DNA of 33,842 bases from Alphaproteobacteria bacterium. GTDB taxonomy: Bacteria; Pseudomonadota; Alphaproteobacteria; Micropepsales; Micropepsaceae. The stretch is from assembly GCA_019247845.1 (NCBI GenBank), contig JAFBAL010000015.1, forward strand, positions 1 to 33,842. The letters are read 5' to 3'. Below, piece by piece: positions 13,878 through 21,105 of this stretch; within the stretch, counting starts at the first letter, position 1; every line of letters begins with the position of its first letter. The translations under genes and the position numbers were made by a program. Below the pieces are notes generated by a model. It searched no databases. It saw only the letters and a program-made list of their open reading frames with translations, and was not told the origin of the DNA.

Positions 13878-15358
13878 GGCCTGGTCTCGTACAGGTGGGC
13901 AAGCGCGGCGATTTCGCTTTGGCGGCGCTCCTCGCTCCAGCCGAGGTCCTGCGCCATCGCGCGCGACACGGTGTCGAGCGTGGCCTGGGGCGGCGGCCCG
14001 AACTGGCCGAGCTCGGTGCGGCGCATCACGACGTCCTCCAAGGTGAGCGCCATCTCGTCGCGGATGACGGTGTGCACGCGCGCCTCCAGCGGCTCGGGAT
14101 GGCGCAGGCCGGGGAGCATCGCGGTGGCGGTATCGCATGCCTGCGTTGTGGCGTCGAGCTTCTCTGCCAACCGGTCGACGACGGTCTCAGCCAGATGACG
14201 CGAGGTCGTCCATTTGCCGCCGATGGCGCTGAACAGACCGTCGAGCCCGTCGTCCTTGCCGTGGTCGATGAGCTCGGACTTGCGGCTGGCGTCATAGGTG
14301 TCGCCCGAGCCGTCGTCGACCAGGGGGCGCAGGCCGGCATAGAAGAACTCGACCTTGTCGCGCGCGAGCCTGGCGTTGGGCAGGTGCTTGTTGATGAAGG
14401 CGAAGAAGTCCGCGATGTCCGTCTCGCTCACGCCGACGTCGTCGGGATTGCCGGTGAACGCCGTGTCGGTGGTGCCGAGCAGCGTGTGTCCGCGCCAAGG
14501 CAGCACGAAGAAATGCCCGTGCGCCGTCGCCATGGTGAGCGCGAACTTGTGGGTCATCGCGGGCACCAACACGTGGATGCCTTTCGAGCGCATCAGCTTG
14601 TGCGACGAGGGATGGCCCAGCGCCTGCGCGAGGAAGATGTCGGCCCATGGTCCCGCCGCGACCAGGGTCGTCTTGGCGCGGATGTCGAAGCTGCTCGCGG
14701 GTTCGCGCGCCATGCCGCCGCTCGCGGCGGGCGTCGTGTCGCGAACCGTGCAGCCCTCGACCTTGCCGTCGCGCACGAGCAGCCGCTCCGCCGCCACGTA
14801 GTTCGCGATCGCGGCCCCTTGCGCATCGGCATCGGCCAGGCATTCCAGCGCCAGCCGCTCTGGCGAGGCCATCTGTGCGTCGTGGTAGCAGAACGCGCCG
14901 TCCAGGTCGGGGCTGTCGAGCAGCGGTTCGCGCCGGCGGGCTTCATCGGCGGAGAGCCAGGAATGACCGGGCATGACCCTGCCGCGGTCGAACGACAGAA
15001 GGTCGTAGAGCGTCAGCCCCGCGCTCAAGGTCGCGCGCGCCTTGAAGCCGCCACCATAGAGCGGCACAAGGAAGGGCAGGGGGCTGACCAGGTGCGGCGC
15101 GATGCGCTGCCAGATGCGGCGTTCGCGCAGGGACTCGCGCACCAACCCGAGCTCGAAATTGCGCAGGTAGCGTAAGCCCCCATGGATGAGCTTGGAATTG
15201 TGGGCGCTGGTGGCCGAGGCGAAGTCGCCGCGTTCGACCAGGGCGACCTTCAGCCCGCGCCGGGCGGCGTCGCGCGCCACGCAAGCGCCGGTGATGCCGC
15301 CGCCCACGATCAGGACGTCGAAGCTCTCGTTGGGGAAGCGGTCGATGGCGCGGCGCAT
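13874..15358 (-). CDS. glpD: Glycerol-3-phosphate dehydrogenase, FAD-dependent (aerobic type)
   Basis: A 494-aa peripheral membrane flavoenzyme that oxidises sn-glycerol-3-phosphate to dihydroxyacetone phosphate and passes electrons to quinone. The FAD motif VLIVGGGITGACVARDAARRG starts at about residue 15. The GlpD signatures SAHNSKLIHGGLRYL and FVLPWRGHTLLGTTDT follow, and the C-terminal domain carries the FSAIGGKWTTSR segment. The start at 15358 follows from the family N-terminus (MRRAIDRFPNESFDVLIVGGG); no strong ribosome binding site is visible. It leads an operon with a lipid kinase and an AGPS-like flavoprotein and is divergent from a hydrolase gene, with only 42 bases for both promoters. 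Confidence 0.95.
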   Translation of the reverse strand: MRRAIDRFPNESFDVLIVGGGITGACVARDAARRGLKVALVERGDFASATSAHNSKLIHGGLRYLRNFELGLVRESLRERRIWQRIAPHLVSPLPFLVPLYGGGFKARATLSAGLTLYDLLSFDRGRVMPGHSWLSADEARRREPLLDSPDLDGAFCYHDAQMASPERLALECLADADAQGAAIANYVAAERLLVRDGKVEGCTVRDTTPAASGGMAREPASSFDIRAKTTLVAAGPWADIFLAQALGHPSSHKLMRSKGIHVLVPAMTHKFALTMATAHGHFFVLPWRGHTLLGTTDTAFTGNPDDVGVSETDIADFFAFINKHLPNARLARDKVEFFYAGLRPLVDDGSGDTYDASRKSELIDHGKDDGLDGLFSAIGGKWTTSRHLAETVVDRLAEKLDATTQACDTATAMLPGLRHPEPLEARVHTVIRDEMALTLEDVVMRRTELGQFGPPPQATLDTVSRAMAQDLGWSEERRQSEIAALAHLYETRP

Positions 15359-15400
15359 GGTGTTCTTGCTAGGCTCATAGCAGAGAAAACGGAGGGACGC

Positions 15401-16294
15401 ATGCCGAAGGTCCGCGCCAACGGGATCGACATCGAATACGAGAGCTTCGGGCGGGCGGGCGACCCGGCCATCCTGCTGATCATGGGCTTCGCGGCGCAGA
15501 TGACCATGTGGCAGCGCTCGCTGTGCGAGGGGCTGGCCAGGAAGGGCTATCGCGTCATCCGTTTCGACAACCGCGACATCGGCTTGTCGACGCATCTCTC
15601 CCACCTGCCGGCGCCGAACCCGGCCGAAATGATGGCCAGGCGGATGAGCGGCCAGCCCGTCGATGCGCCCTATACGCTGGACGACATGGCGGACGATGCG
15701 GTGGCGCTGCTCAAGGCGCTGGGCATCGAAAGCGCGCATATCGTCGGCGCCTCGATGGGCGGGATGATCGCGCAGCTCGTCGCCATCAACCATCCGGAAG
15801 CGACGAAGAGCCTGATCTCGGTGATGTCGACCACCGGGCGCCCCGACCTGCCGCCCGCCAAGCCCGAGGCGATGGCCGCGCTGGTCACCCCGCCCGCGAG
15901 CGACAGCCGTGCCGACCGCATCGCGGCGGGCATGAACGTCGTGAAGGTGCTGGGCAGCCCGGGCTTCCCCGACAGCGACGCGCTGCTGCTCGAAGCGGTG
16001 AGCGCCGCGGTCGACCGCGGGCCCTATGATCCGGCGGGCGTGGCGCGCCAGCTCGCCGCCATCGTCGCAGCACCTCCGCGTCACGAGACGTTGAAGGGCG
16101 TGCGCGTGGCCTCGATGGTGCTGCACGGCGAGGACGATCCGATCATCCCGGTCGCGGCGGGCCACGACACCGCGGCCTCGATCCCGGGCGCCAAGCTCGT
16201 CGTCGTGCCCGGCATGGCGCACGATTTCACGGAAAGCATCGTGGGCGTCTACCTTCAGCATATCGGCGACTTCGTCGCGTCGGTGGAATCATGA
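15401..16294 (+). CDS. Alpha/beta fold hydrolase (copy 1 of tandem pair)
   Basis: A 297-aa cytosolic alpha/beta hydrolase resembling the bacterial group that contains aclacinomycin methylesterase RdmC. The nucleophile is Ser118 in VGASMGGMIA, the acid lies in HGEDDPIIP and the histidine in PGMAHDF. A conserved RFDNRDIGLST segment is near residue 54, and a short lid with PYTLDDMADDAVAL follows. The reaction and substrate cannot be read from the sequence. GGAGGG 4 bases before the ATG fixes the start. The stop overlaps the start of a paralogue by 4 nt. Confidence 0.92.
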   Translation: MPKVRANGIDIEYESFGRAGDPAILLIMGFAAQMTMWQRSLCEGLARKGYRVIRFDNRDIGLSTHLSHLPAPNPAEMMARRMSGQPVDAPYTLDDMADDAVALLKALGIESAHIVGASMGGMIAQLVAINHPEATKSLISVMSTTGRPDLPPAKPEAMAALVTPPASDSRADRIAAGMNVVKVLGSPGFPDSDALLLEAVSAAVDRGPYDPAGVARQLAAIVAAPPRHETLKGVRVASMVLHGEDDPIIPVAAGHDTAASIPGAKLVVVPGMAHDFTESIVGVYLQHIGDFVASVES

Positions 16295-17208
16295 CCCGCA
16301 TCGCGGCGAACGGCATCCAGCTCGAATACGACGAGAGCGGGCCCAAGAACGGTGTGCCGCTGCTCTTCATCAACGGCTTCGGCACGCAGATGACCGGCTG
16401 GCCGGACGAGTTCTTCCAGGCGCTCGCGGACGCGCGCATGCGCGTCGTCCGCTTCGACAATCGCGACGTCGGCCTGTCGCAGAAATGGGACGGGCAGATC
16501 CCGAAGAAGGATGCGCCGCCGCCCTATACGCTGGACGACATGGCGGCGGATGCGGCGGGGCTGCTCGACGCGCTCGGCATCGCAAGCGCGCATATCGCAG
16601 GCTGCTCGATGGGCGGGATGATCGCGCAGCTGGTCGCGCTCAATCATCCCGAAAAAGCGCGCTCGCTGATCTCGGTGTTCTCGACCACCAGCGACCGTTC
16701 GTTGCCGCCGTCCTCGCCCGAGGCGCAGGCGGCGCTGATGACGGCCCCCGCGTCGAACGACCGCGAGAGCGTCGTCGCCCATTCGCTGAAGGGCCGCCGC
16801 GCCTATGCCTCGACGCGCTGGCCGTTCGACGAGACGCGGTTGGGCGCGATGGTCGGCCGCAACTACGACCGCGCCTTCTATCCCGAAGGAACCAAGCGGC
16901 AGTGGGCGGCCATCGTGGCGGCGCCGGCACGCACGGAGCGGCTGAAGTCGCTCGCGCTGCCCACGCTGGTGCTGCACGGCTCGGTCGACACCTTGATCCG
17001 TCCCGAGGCTGGCCGTCACACCGCGAGCGTCATCGCGGGCAGCGAGTATCACGAGATCGAAGGCTGGGGCCACGACATGCCGCTCGGCGCGATTGCGGAA
17101 GTCTGCGGATACATCGTCGACTTCGTGAAGCGCGTCGAGGCTAGCAGCAGCCCGGCGGCGCGCTCGACGGCACCGGGCACGACGTCGCTTTCGGGATCGC
17201 GCTCGTGA
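16291..17208 (+). CDS. Alpha/beta fold hydrolase (copy 2 of tandem pair)
   Basis: A 305-aa paralogue of the preceding hydrolase, with Ser106 in AGCSMGGMIAQLVALNHPEKA, the acid in HGSVDTLIRPEAG and the histidine in EGWGHDMP. Shared blocks include RFDNRD, PYTLDDMAxDA, SLISVxSTT and RxWAAIVAAPxR, so the two come from a tandem duplication. The last ~25 residues (SSSPAARSTAPGTTSLSGSRS) are low complexity and are encoded where the opposite-strand DJ-1 gene also ends. This tail looks like readthrough into the neighbour rather than ancestral sequence. Substrate unknown. Confidence 0.91.
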   Translation: MTRIAANGIQLEYDESGPKNGVPLLFINGFGTQMTGWPDEFFQALADARMRVVRFDNRDVGLSQKWDGQIPKKDAPPPYTLDDMAADAAGLLDALGIASAHIAGCSMGGMIAQLVALNHPEKARSLISVFSTTSDRSLPPSSPEAQAALMTAPASNDRESVVAHSLKGRRAYASTRWPFDETRLGAMVGRNYDRAFYPEGTKRQWAAIVAAPARTERLKSLALPTLVLHGSVDTLIRPEAGRHTASVIAGSEYHEIEGWGHDMPLGAIAEVCGYIVDFVKRVEASSSPAARSTAPGTTSLSGSRS

Positions 17209-17782
17209 CCGGCGGGTGCGGATAGTACTGCGTCGTCTGCTGCACCGATTGCGCCTTGGCGGTTCCGAAGACGCGCTCGATCAGCGCCAGCGACTCGTCG
17301 AGGCCCGACGAGATGCCGCCGCCCGTGAGCCGGTTGCGGTCCCAGACGTAGCGCGGATGGCCCTCGGCCACGGTCACTTTGGGGTATCGCTCGGTCAGGC
17401 AGGGCACGAAGGCCCAGTGCGTCGTCACGGTGTAGCCGTCGAGCAGGCCCGCGGCGGCGAGCAGCAGCGCGCCCTCGCAGACCGAGCAGACGTAACGCGC
17501 GTCCTTGGCCTGGCGCTTGAGGACGTCGATATAGGTCTGGTTCGTGCCATAGGTCAGGCAGGCGAGCTGGTTGGGATCGCCGCCCGGCGTCCACAGCACG
17601 TCGTATTGCGGCTCGTCGGCCAATGCGTAAGGCGCGACGATAGAGATGCCGCCGCGGCACGAGATCGGGCCCGGCGTCTCGGCGGCGATACGCACGTCGA
17701 AGCCCGCCCAGTTAAGCAGCTCGAACGGGCCGGTGACGTCGAGCACGTCGACGCCCTCATAGACGGGAATGCCGAGGATCAT
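17141..17782 (-). CDS. DJ-1/PfpI family protein (GATase1-like, isonitrile hydratase-like)
   Basis: A 213-aa cytosolic protein of the class I glutamine amidotransferase-like superfamily. It starts MILGIPVYEGVDVLDVTGPFE, has WTPGGDPNQLACL near residue 64 and the nucleophile elbow cysteine Cys102 in VCSVCEGALLLAAAGLLDG followed by TTHW. The TTHW and TERYP segments recall isonitrile hydratase and related ThiJ-like proteins, but glutamate replaces the usual Thr/Ser after the cysteine. The start at 17782 has GAAGGGGC upstream; the longer open frame runs through REP sequence. It overlaps the end of the convergent hydrolase gene by 68 bases. Activity uncertain. Confidence 0.88.
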   Translation of the reverse strand: MILGIPVYEGVDVLDVTGPFELLNWAGFDVRIAAETPGPISCRGGISIVAPYALADEPQYDVLWTPGGDPNQLACLTYGTNQTYIDVLKRQAKDARYVCSVCEGALLLAAAGLLDGYTVTTHWAFVPCLTERYPKVTVAEGHPRYVWDRNRLTGGGISSGLDESLALIERVFGTAKAQSVQQTTQYYPHPPVTSAIPKATSCPVPSSAPPGCC

Positions 17783-17833
17783 GGTCGCCCCTTCGCGCGA
17801 TGGCGACGGCAACCTTACGGGGAATTCCCCAAA

Positions 17834-17868
17834 TGTCACGGCCCGCAACTGCGGGCCGCCCAGGTGAC
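17834..17868. repeat. REP-like palindromic element (copy 3)
   Basis: TGTCACGGCCCGC-AACT-GCGGGCCGCCCAGGTGACA has the same 8-bp stem (CGGCCCGC/GCGGGCCG) and the same tails as copies 1 and 2. It faces copy 4 as an inverted pair with about 25 bases between them. Confidence 0.75.
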
Positions 17869-17893
17869 ACAACGACGATGGTGCAGAACCCAG

Positions 17894-17922
17894 CTGGGTG
17901 GCCCGCATGCGGGGCCATGACA
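17894..17922. repeat. REP-like palindromic element (copy 4, inverted relative to copy 3)
   Basis: CTGGGTGGCCCGCATGCGGGGCCATGACA keeps the GGTGGCCCGC arm and the ATGACA tail but has a shifted centre (GCATGC) and one extra G, so the stem is imperfect. It lies just downstream of rpmG and could act as a 3'-end hairpin for that mRNA. Confidence 0.7.
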
Positions 17923-17947
17923 GCTTAGCTGAAGGAGCCGGCCGATC

Positions 17948-18115
17948 CTACTTGATCTTGCCTTCCTTGAACTCGACATGCTTGCGCAGCACCGGATCGT
18001 ATTTCCGGATCGAGAACTTCTCCGTCATGGTGCGGGTGTTCTTCTTGGTGACGTAATAGAAGCCCGTGCCGCCCTCGCTGTTGAGCTTGATCTTGGCCGT
18101 GGTCGGCTTCGCCAT
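17948..18115 (-). CDS. rpmG: 50S ribosomal protein L33
   Basis: A 55-aa large-subunit ribosomal protein near the E site. It starts [26 protein letters not shown] and ends EFKEGKIK, the classic L33 pattern. It has no cysteines, so it is the zinc-independent form. GGAG lies 7 bases before the ATG. A promoter candidate sits upstream, overlapping the stop of the NUDIX gene, and the REP pair lies downstream. rpmG next to rnr and topA is a conserved alphaproteobacterial arrangement. Confidence 0.96.
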   Translation of the reverse strand: MAKPTTAKIKLNSEGGTGFYYVTKKNTRTMTEKFSIRKYDPVLRKHVEFKEGKIK

Positions 18116-18153
18116 GGGAGAACTCCAAAGTCCTGTATATCCGAAGGGCCGGT

Positions 18154-18181
18154 AACCTACTGACGCCGCTCAGGAAGTCAA
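18154..18181 (-). promoter_or_regulatory. Promoter candidate for rpmG
   Basis: On the minus strand TTGACT (18181-18176) is followed after 16 bases by TAGGTT (18159-18154), 39 bases before the rpmG start. The -35 box fits sigma-70 well; the -10 box is weak. It overlaps the NUDIX stop codon, giving rpmG its own start of transcription. Confidence 0.4.
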
Positions 18182-18876
18182 GGTATCGCGGTTTCCTGGG
18201 TTTTTCCCCGCAAAAAGCGGAAAAACGGCGCCGGCCGGGCGGTCCCCGGAGCGTCGGCGAGGCGCAGCTCGACCTCGTCCAGGACCCGCCTGGTGATGCC
18301 GGGCAGGTCCAGCGCCCGGGCCTCGCCCAAGGTCAGCCAGGAGGGTTTGAGCAGCTCCTCGTGGTGGCTGGCGTCCAGGGTATGGGCGATGGCGGAGGCG
18401 TCGGCCATGAAGAAGCGCGCGTCGAAGCGGCGGGTGCGGTTGGGCGGGGTGATGGCGCGCGCGATCATCTCGAGCGTGTCGAGCCGGGGCACGAAGCCGT
18501 GCGCGAAGAACTTCGCCCAAGCCGGCGAGCGCGTGCGCGGCACGGGCCCGCGCTCGCCGATCAGGATGCCGGTCTCCTCGAAGGTCTCGCGGATGGCGGC
18601 AAGGGCGAGGCCCCGCGCGCGCGACGAGGTGACGCCGAGAGAGACACGCGCCATCACCTCGGGCTTGAGGTCGCGCGCGACCGCGATGCGCTGGTCGCCG
18701 GGGTCCATGCGCCCGCCGGGGAAGACGTATTTGTTCGCCATGAATGCCATGCCGGCGCCGCGGCAGCCCATCAGCACGCGCGCCTCGCCGCCGTCGCGCT
18801 TGACGAGGATCAGGGTCGCGGCATCCTTCGGGCGCAGCACGCCGGGCACGATCTTCTCGTCGTCGGTCATCACCAT
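18178..18876 (-). CDS. NUDIX hydrolase
   Basis: A 232-aa NUDIX-fold protein. The usual FPGG precedes the box at 52-55, but about 35 residues separate it from the core REtfEEtGi at 96-104. This spread-out layout resembles the NUDT19/RNase-adjacent alphaproteobacterial NUDIX proteins more than compact MutT. The metal-binding glutamates are present, so pyrophosphohydrolase activity on a nucleoside diphosphate derivative or CoA-like molecule is likely; the substrate is unknown. Translation may begin at 18876 or at MTDDEK (18870). It starts 5 bases after the rnr stop and is probably cotranscribed with it. Confidence 0.88.
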   Translation of the reverse strand: MVMTDDEKIVPGVLRPKDAATLILVKRDGGEARVLMGCRGAGMAFMANKYVFPGGRMDPGDQRIAVARDLKPEVMARVSLGVTSSRARGLALAAIRETFEETGILIGERGPVPRTRSPAWAKFFAHGFVPRLDTLEMIARAITPPNRTRRFDARFFMADASAIAHTLDASHHEELLKPSWLTLGEARALDLPGITRRVLDEVELRLADAPGTARPAPFFRFLRGKTQETAIP

Positions 18877-18881
18877 GGGAG

Positions 18882-21071
18882 CTAGCGCCTGCGTTTGTGT
18901 TTCTGGAAGGCGGGCGGCGGACGCTTCTTGTGCTTCTGCGGCGCCTCGTTCGCCTCGGCCAGTTCGAAGCGCAGCCCGCCCGTCAAGGGCGCCGCCTCGA
19001 CCAGCTTCACGGTCAGGATGTCGCCCAGCTTGTATTCGGTACCCGTGCGGTCGCCGATCATCGCGTGGCGCTTATCGTCGTGGCGGAAGTACTCGAAGCC
19101 GAGCGAACGCGCCGGCAGTAGGCCTTCGGCGCCGGTCTCGGCCAAGCGCAGGAACAGCCCGAAGCGCGTGACGCCGGTGACGCGGCCTTCGAAGCTCGCG
19201 CCGACGCGGTCCTGCATGAAGGCGGCGACGTAGCGGTCTGTCGAGTCGCGCTCCGCCGCCATCGCGCGGCGCTCGGTCATCGAGATGTGCTGCGCGGTCT
19301 CGCCGAGCTTGCCCATCTCCTTGTCGCTCAAGCCGTCGGGGCCGAGCTTCAGCGCGCGGATCAGCGCGCGGTGCACGACGAGGTCGGCATAGCGCCGGAT
19401 CGGCGAGGTGAAATGCGCATAGCGCTGAAGGTTGAGGCCGAAGTGGCCGACGTTGTCGTTGCTGTAGACCGCCTGCGCCTGGGTGCGCAGCACGACGTCG
19501 TTCATGACCTGCTCGTGCGGTCCGCCTTTCGCGTTGGCGAGGATGCGGTTGAACACGCCGGGCTTGATCACCTGTCCCTTGGCGAAGGACATGTCGATCG
19601 TGCGCAGATAGTCGCTGAACGAGAACAGCTTCTCCTGGCTCGGATGCTCGTGCACGCGATAGATCAACGGCTGCCTCGCCTTCTCCAGCGCCTCGGCGGC
19701 GGCGACGTTGGCCAGCACCATCAACTCCTCGATCAGGCGCATCGATTCCAGGCGCTGCTTGAAGGCGATGGATTTCACCTTGCCGTCGTCGCCGATGACG
19801 ATGCGCCGCTCGGGCAGGTCGAGGTCGAGCGGGTCGCGCGCCGTCCGCGCGATCACGAGCGACTGGTAGCAGGCCCACAACCCTTTCAGCGCATCGGCCG
19901 CGGTTTTGGGAATCGCGGGATCGGGCTTGCCGTCGAAGGCGTCCTGCGCCTGCTTATAGGTGAGCGACGCGGCCGAGCGCATCACGCCGCGCAGGAATTC
20001 GTGGCGCCTCTTCTTGCCCTGTTTGTCGAAGACCATGCGCACGGCCAGGCAGGGCCGGTCGACATTGTCCATCAGCGAGCACAGATCCGCCGACAACCGC
20101 TCCGGCAGCATCGGCACGACGCGGTCGGGGAAATAGGCCGAGTTGCCGCGCTTGTACGCCTCGCGGTCGAGCGGCGAGCCGGGCCGCACATAATGCGCGA
20201 CGTCGGCGATGGCGACGATGGCGACATGGCCGCCGGGGTTCGCGGGATCGTCGTCAGGCGCCGCCCACACGGCGTCGTCGTGGTCGCGCGCGTCTTCGGG
20301 GTCGATGGTGAGAAGCGCGAACTTGCGCAGGTCGGTGCGCCCGCGCGGGTCGGCGGACAGGGCGCCCTTCGTCTCGTCGAGCACCTCTTTCGGGAAGTCG
20401 GTCGGGATGCCGTGCGCATGGATCGCGATGAGGCTGACGGCCTTGGGCGCATCCATGCTGCCCAGCCGCTCGACGATGCGCGCGCGCGGGAAGCCGCCGG
20501 CGCGGCCCGCGACAGGTTCGGCCAGCACCAGCTCGTTGTTCTGCGCGCCCATGCGGTCGCGCTGGTCGACGCTGAACTCGGTGCGGCTCTTGCGGTCGAT
20601 GGGCGCGATGCGCAGGCCGGTGGGGCCGACATGCACGACGCCCAGCACCTTGTGCGCGCTGGCGCCAAGCCGCTTGATGACGCGCGCCTCATAGACGTCG
20701 TCGACCTTCTCCAGCCGCGCGAGCACGCGCTCGCCGCGCCCGAGCGCGGGACCCGCCTCGGCGTCGCGGCCGGGCAGCACGACGATCTTCGGCGGCTCGT
20801 CGTTGGACTCCCAGCGTTGGGGCCGCGCGACCAGCTCGCCGTCCATGTCCTGGCCGGTGATCTCGAGCACCGTCACTTCTGGCAGCTCGCCGGGGCGGGT
20901 GTAGCCCTTCTTGCGGTTGCCGGTGACGACGCCGTCCTGGTCCAGCTCTTTCAGGATGCGCTTTAAGGTGATGCGGTCGGAGCCTTTGACGCCCAGCAGG
21001 CGGGCGAGGTCGCGCTTGGTGGCGCCGGGCTCGGAGGCGAGTGCTTCCAGCACCCGCGCCTTGTCGAGCAC
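18882..21071 (-). CDS. rnr: Ribonuclease R
   Basis: A 3'-5' processive exoribonuclease of the RNB/RNase II family that degrades structured RNA. The 729-aa chain has an N-terminal winged helix (about 1-70, ATKRDLARLLGVKGSDR), cold-shock domains, and the RNB catalytic domain with the aspartate cluster in TIDPEDARDHDDAVW. Later come FTSPIRRYADLVVHR and an S1 domain (GVTRFGLFLRLAETGAEGLLP), then a short basic tail ending KHKRRR. The start is a GTG at 21071; no in-frame ATG or strong ribosome binding site is visible before it. It begins 34 bases after the topA stop and is followed by the NUDIX gene in the same operon. Confidence 0.96.
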   Translation of the reverse strand: MLDKARVLEALASEPGATKRDLARLLGVKGSDRITLKRILKELDQDGVVTGNRKKGYTRPGELPEVTVLEITGQDMDGELVARPQRWESNDEPPKIVVLPGRDAEAGPALGRGERVLARLEKVDDVYEARVIKRLGASAHKVLGVVHVGPTGLRIAPIDRKSRTEFSVDQRDRMGAQNNELVLAEPVAGRAGGFPRARIVERLGSMDAPKAVSLIAIHAHGIPTDFPKEVLDETKGALSADPRGRTDLRKFALLTIDPEDARDHDDAVWAAPDDDPANPGGHVAIVAIADVAHYVRPGSPLDREAYKRGNSAYFPDRVVPMLPERLSADLCSLMDNVDRPCLAVRMVFDKQGKKRRHEFLRGVMRSAASLTYKQAQDAFDGKPDPAIPKTAADALKGLWACYQSLVIARTARDPLDLDLPERRIVIGDDGKVKSIAFKQRLESMRLIEELMVLANVAAAEALEKARQPLIYRVHEHPSQEKLFSFSDYLRTIDMSFAKGQVIKPGVFNRILANAKGGPHEQVMNDVVLRTQAQAVYSNDNVGHFGLNLQRYAHFTSPIRRYADLVVHRALIRALKLGPDGLSDKEMGKLGETAQHISMTERRAMAAERDSTDRYVAAFMQDRVGASFEGRVTGVTRFGLFLRLAETGAEGLLPARSLGFEYFRHDDKRHAMIGDRTGTEYKLGDILTVKLVEAAPLTGGLRFELAEANEAPQKHKKRPPPAFQKHKRRR

Positions 21072-21105
21072 GGGTGCGTTCTTCGCGGCATTCCTGGCCG
21101 AAGCT

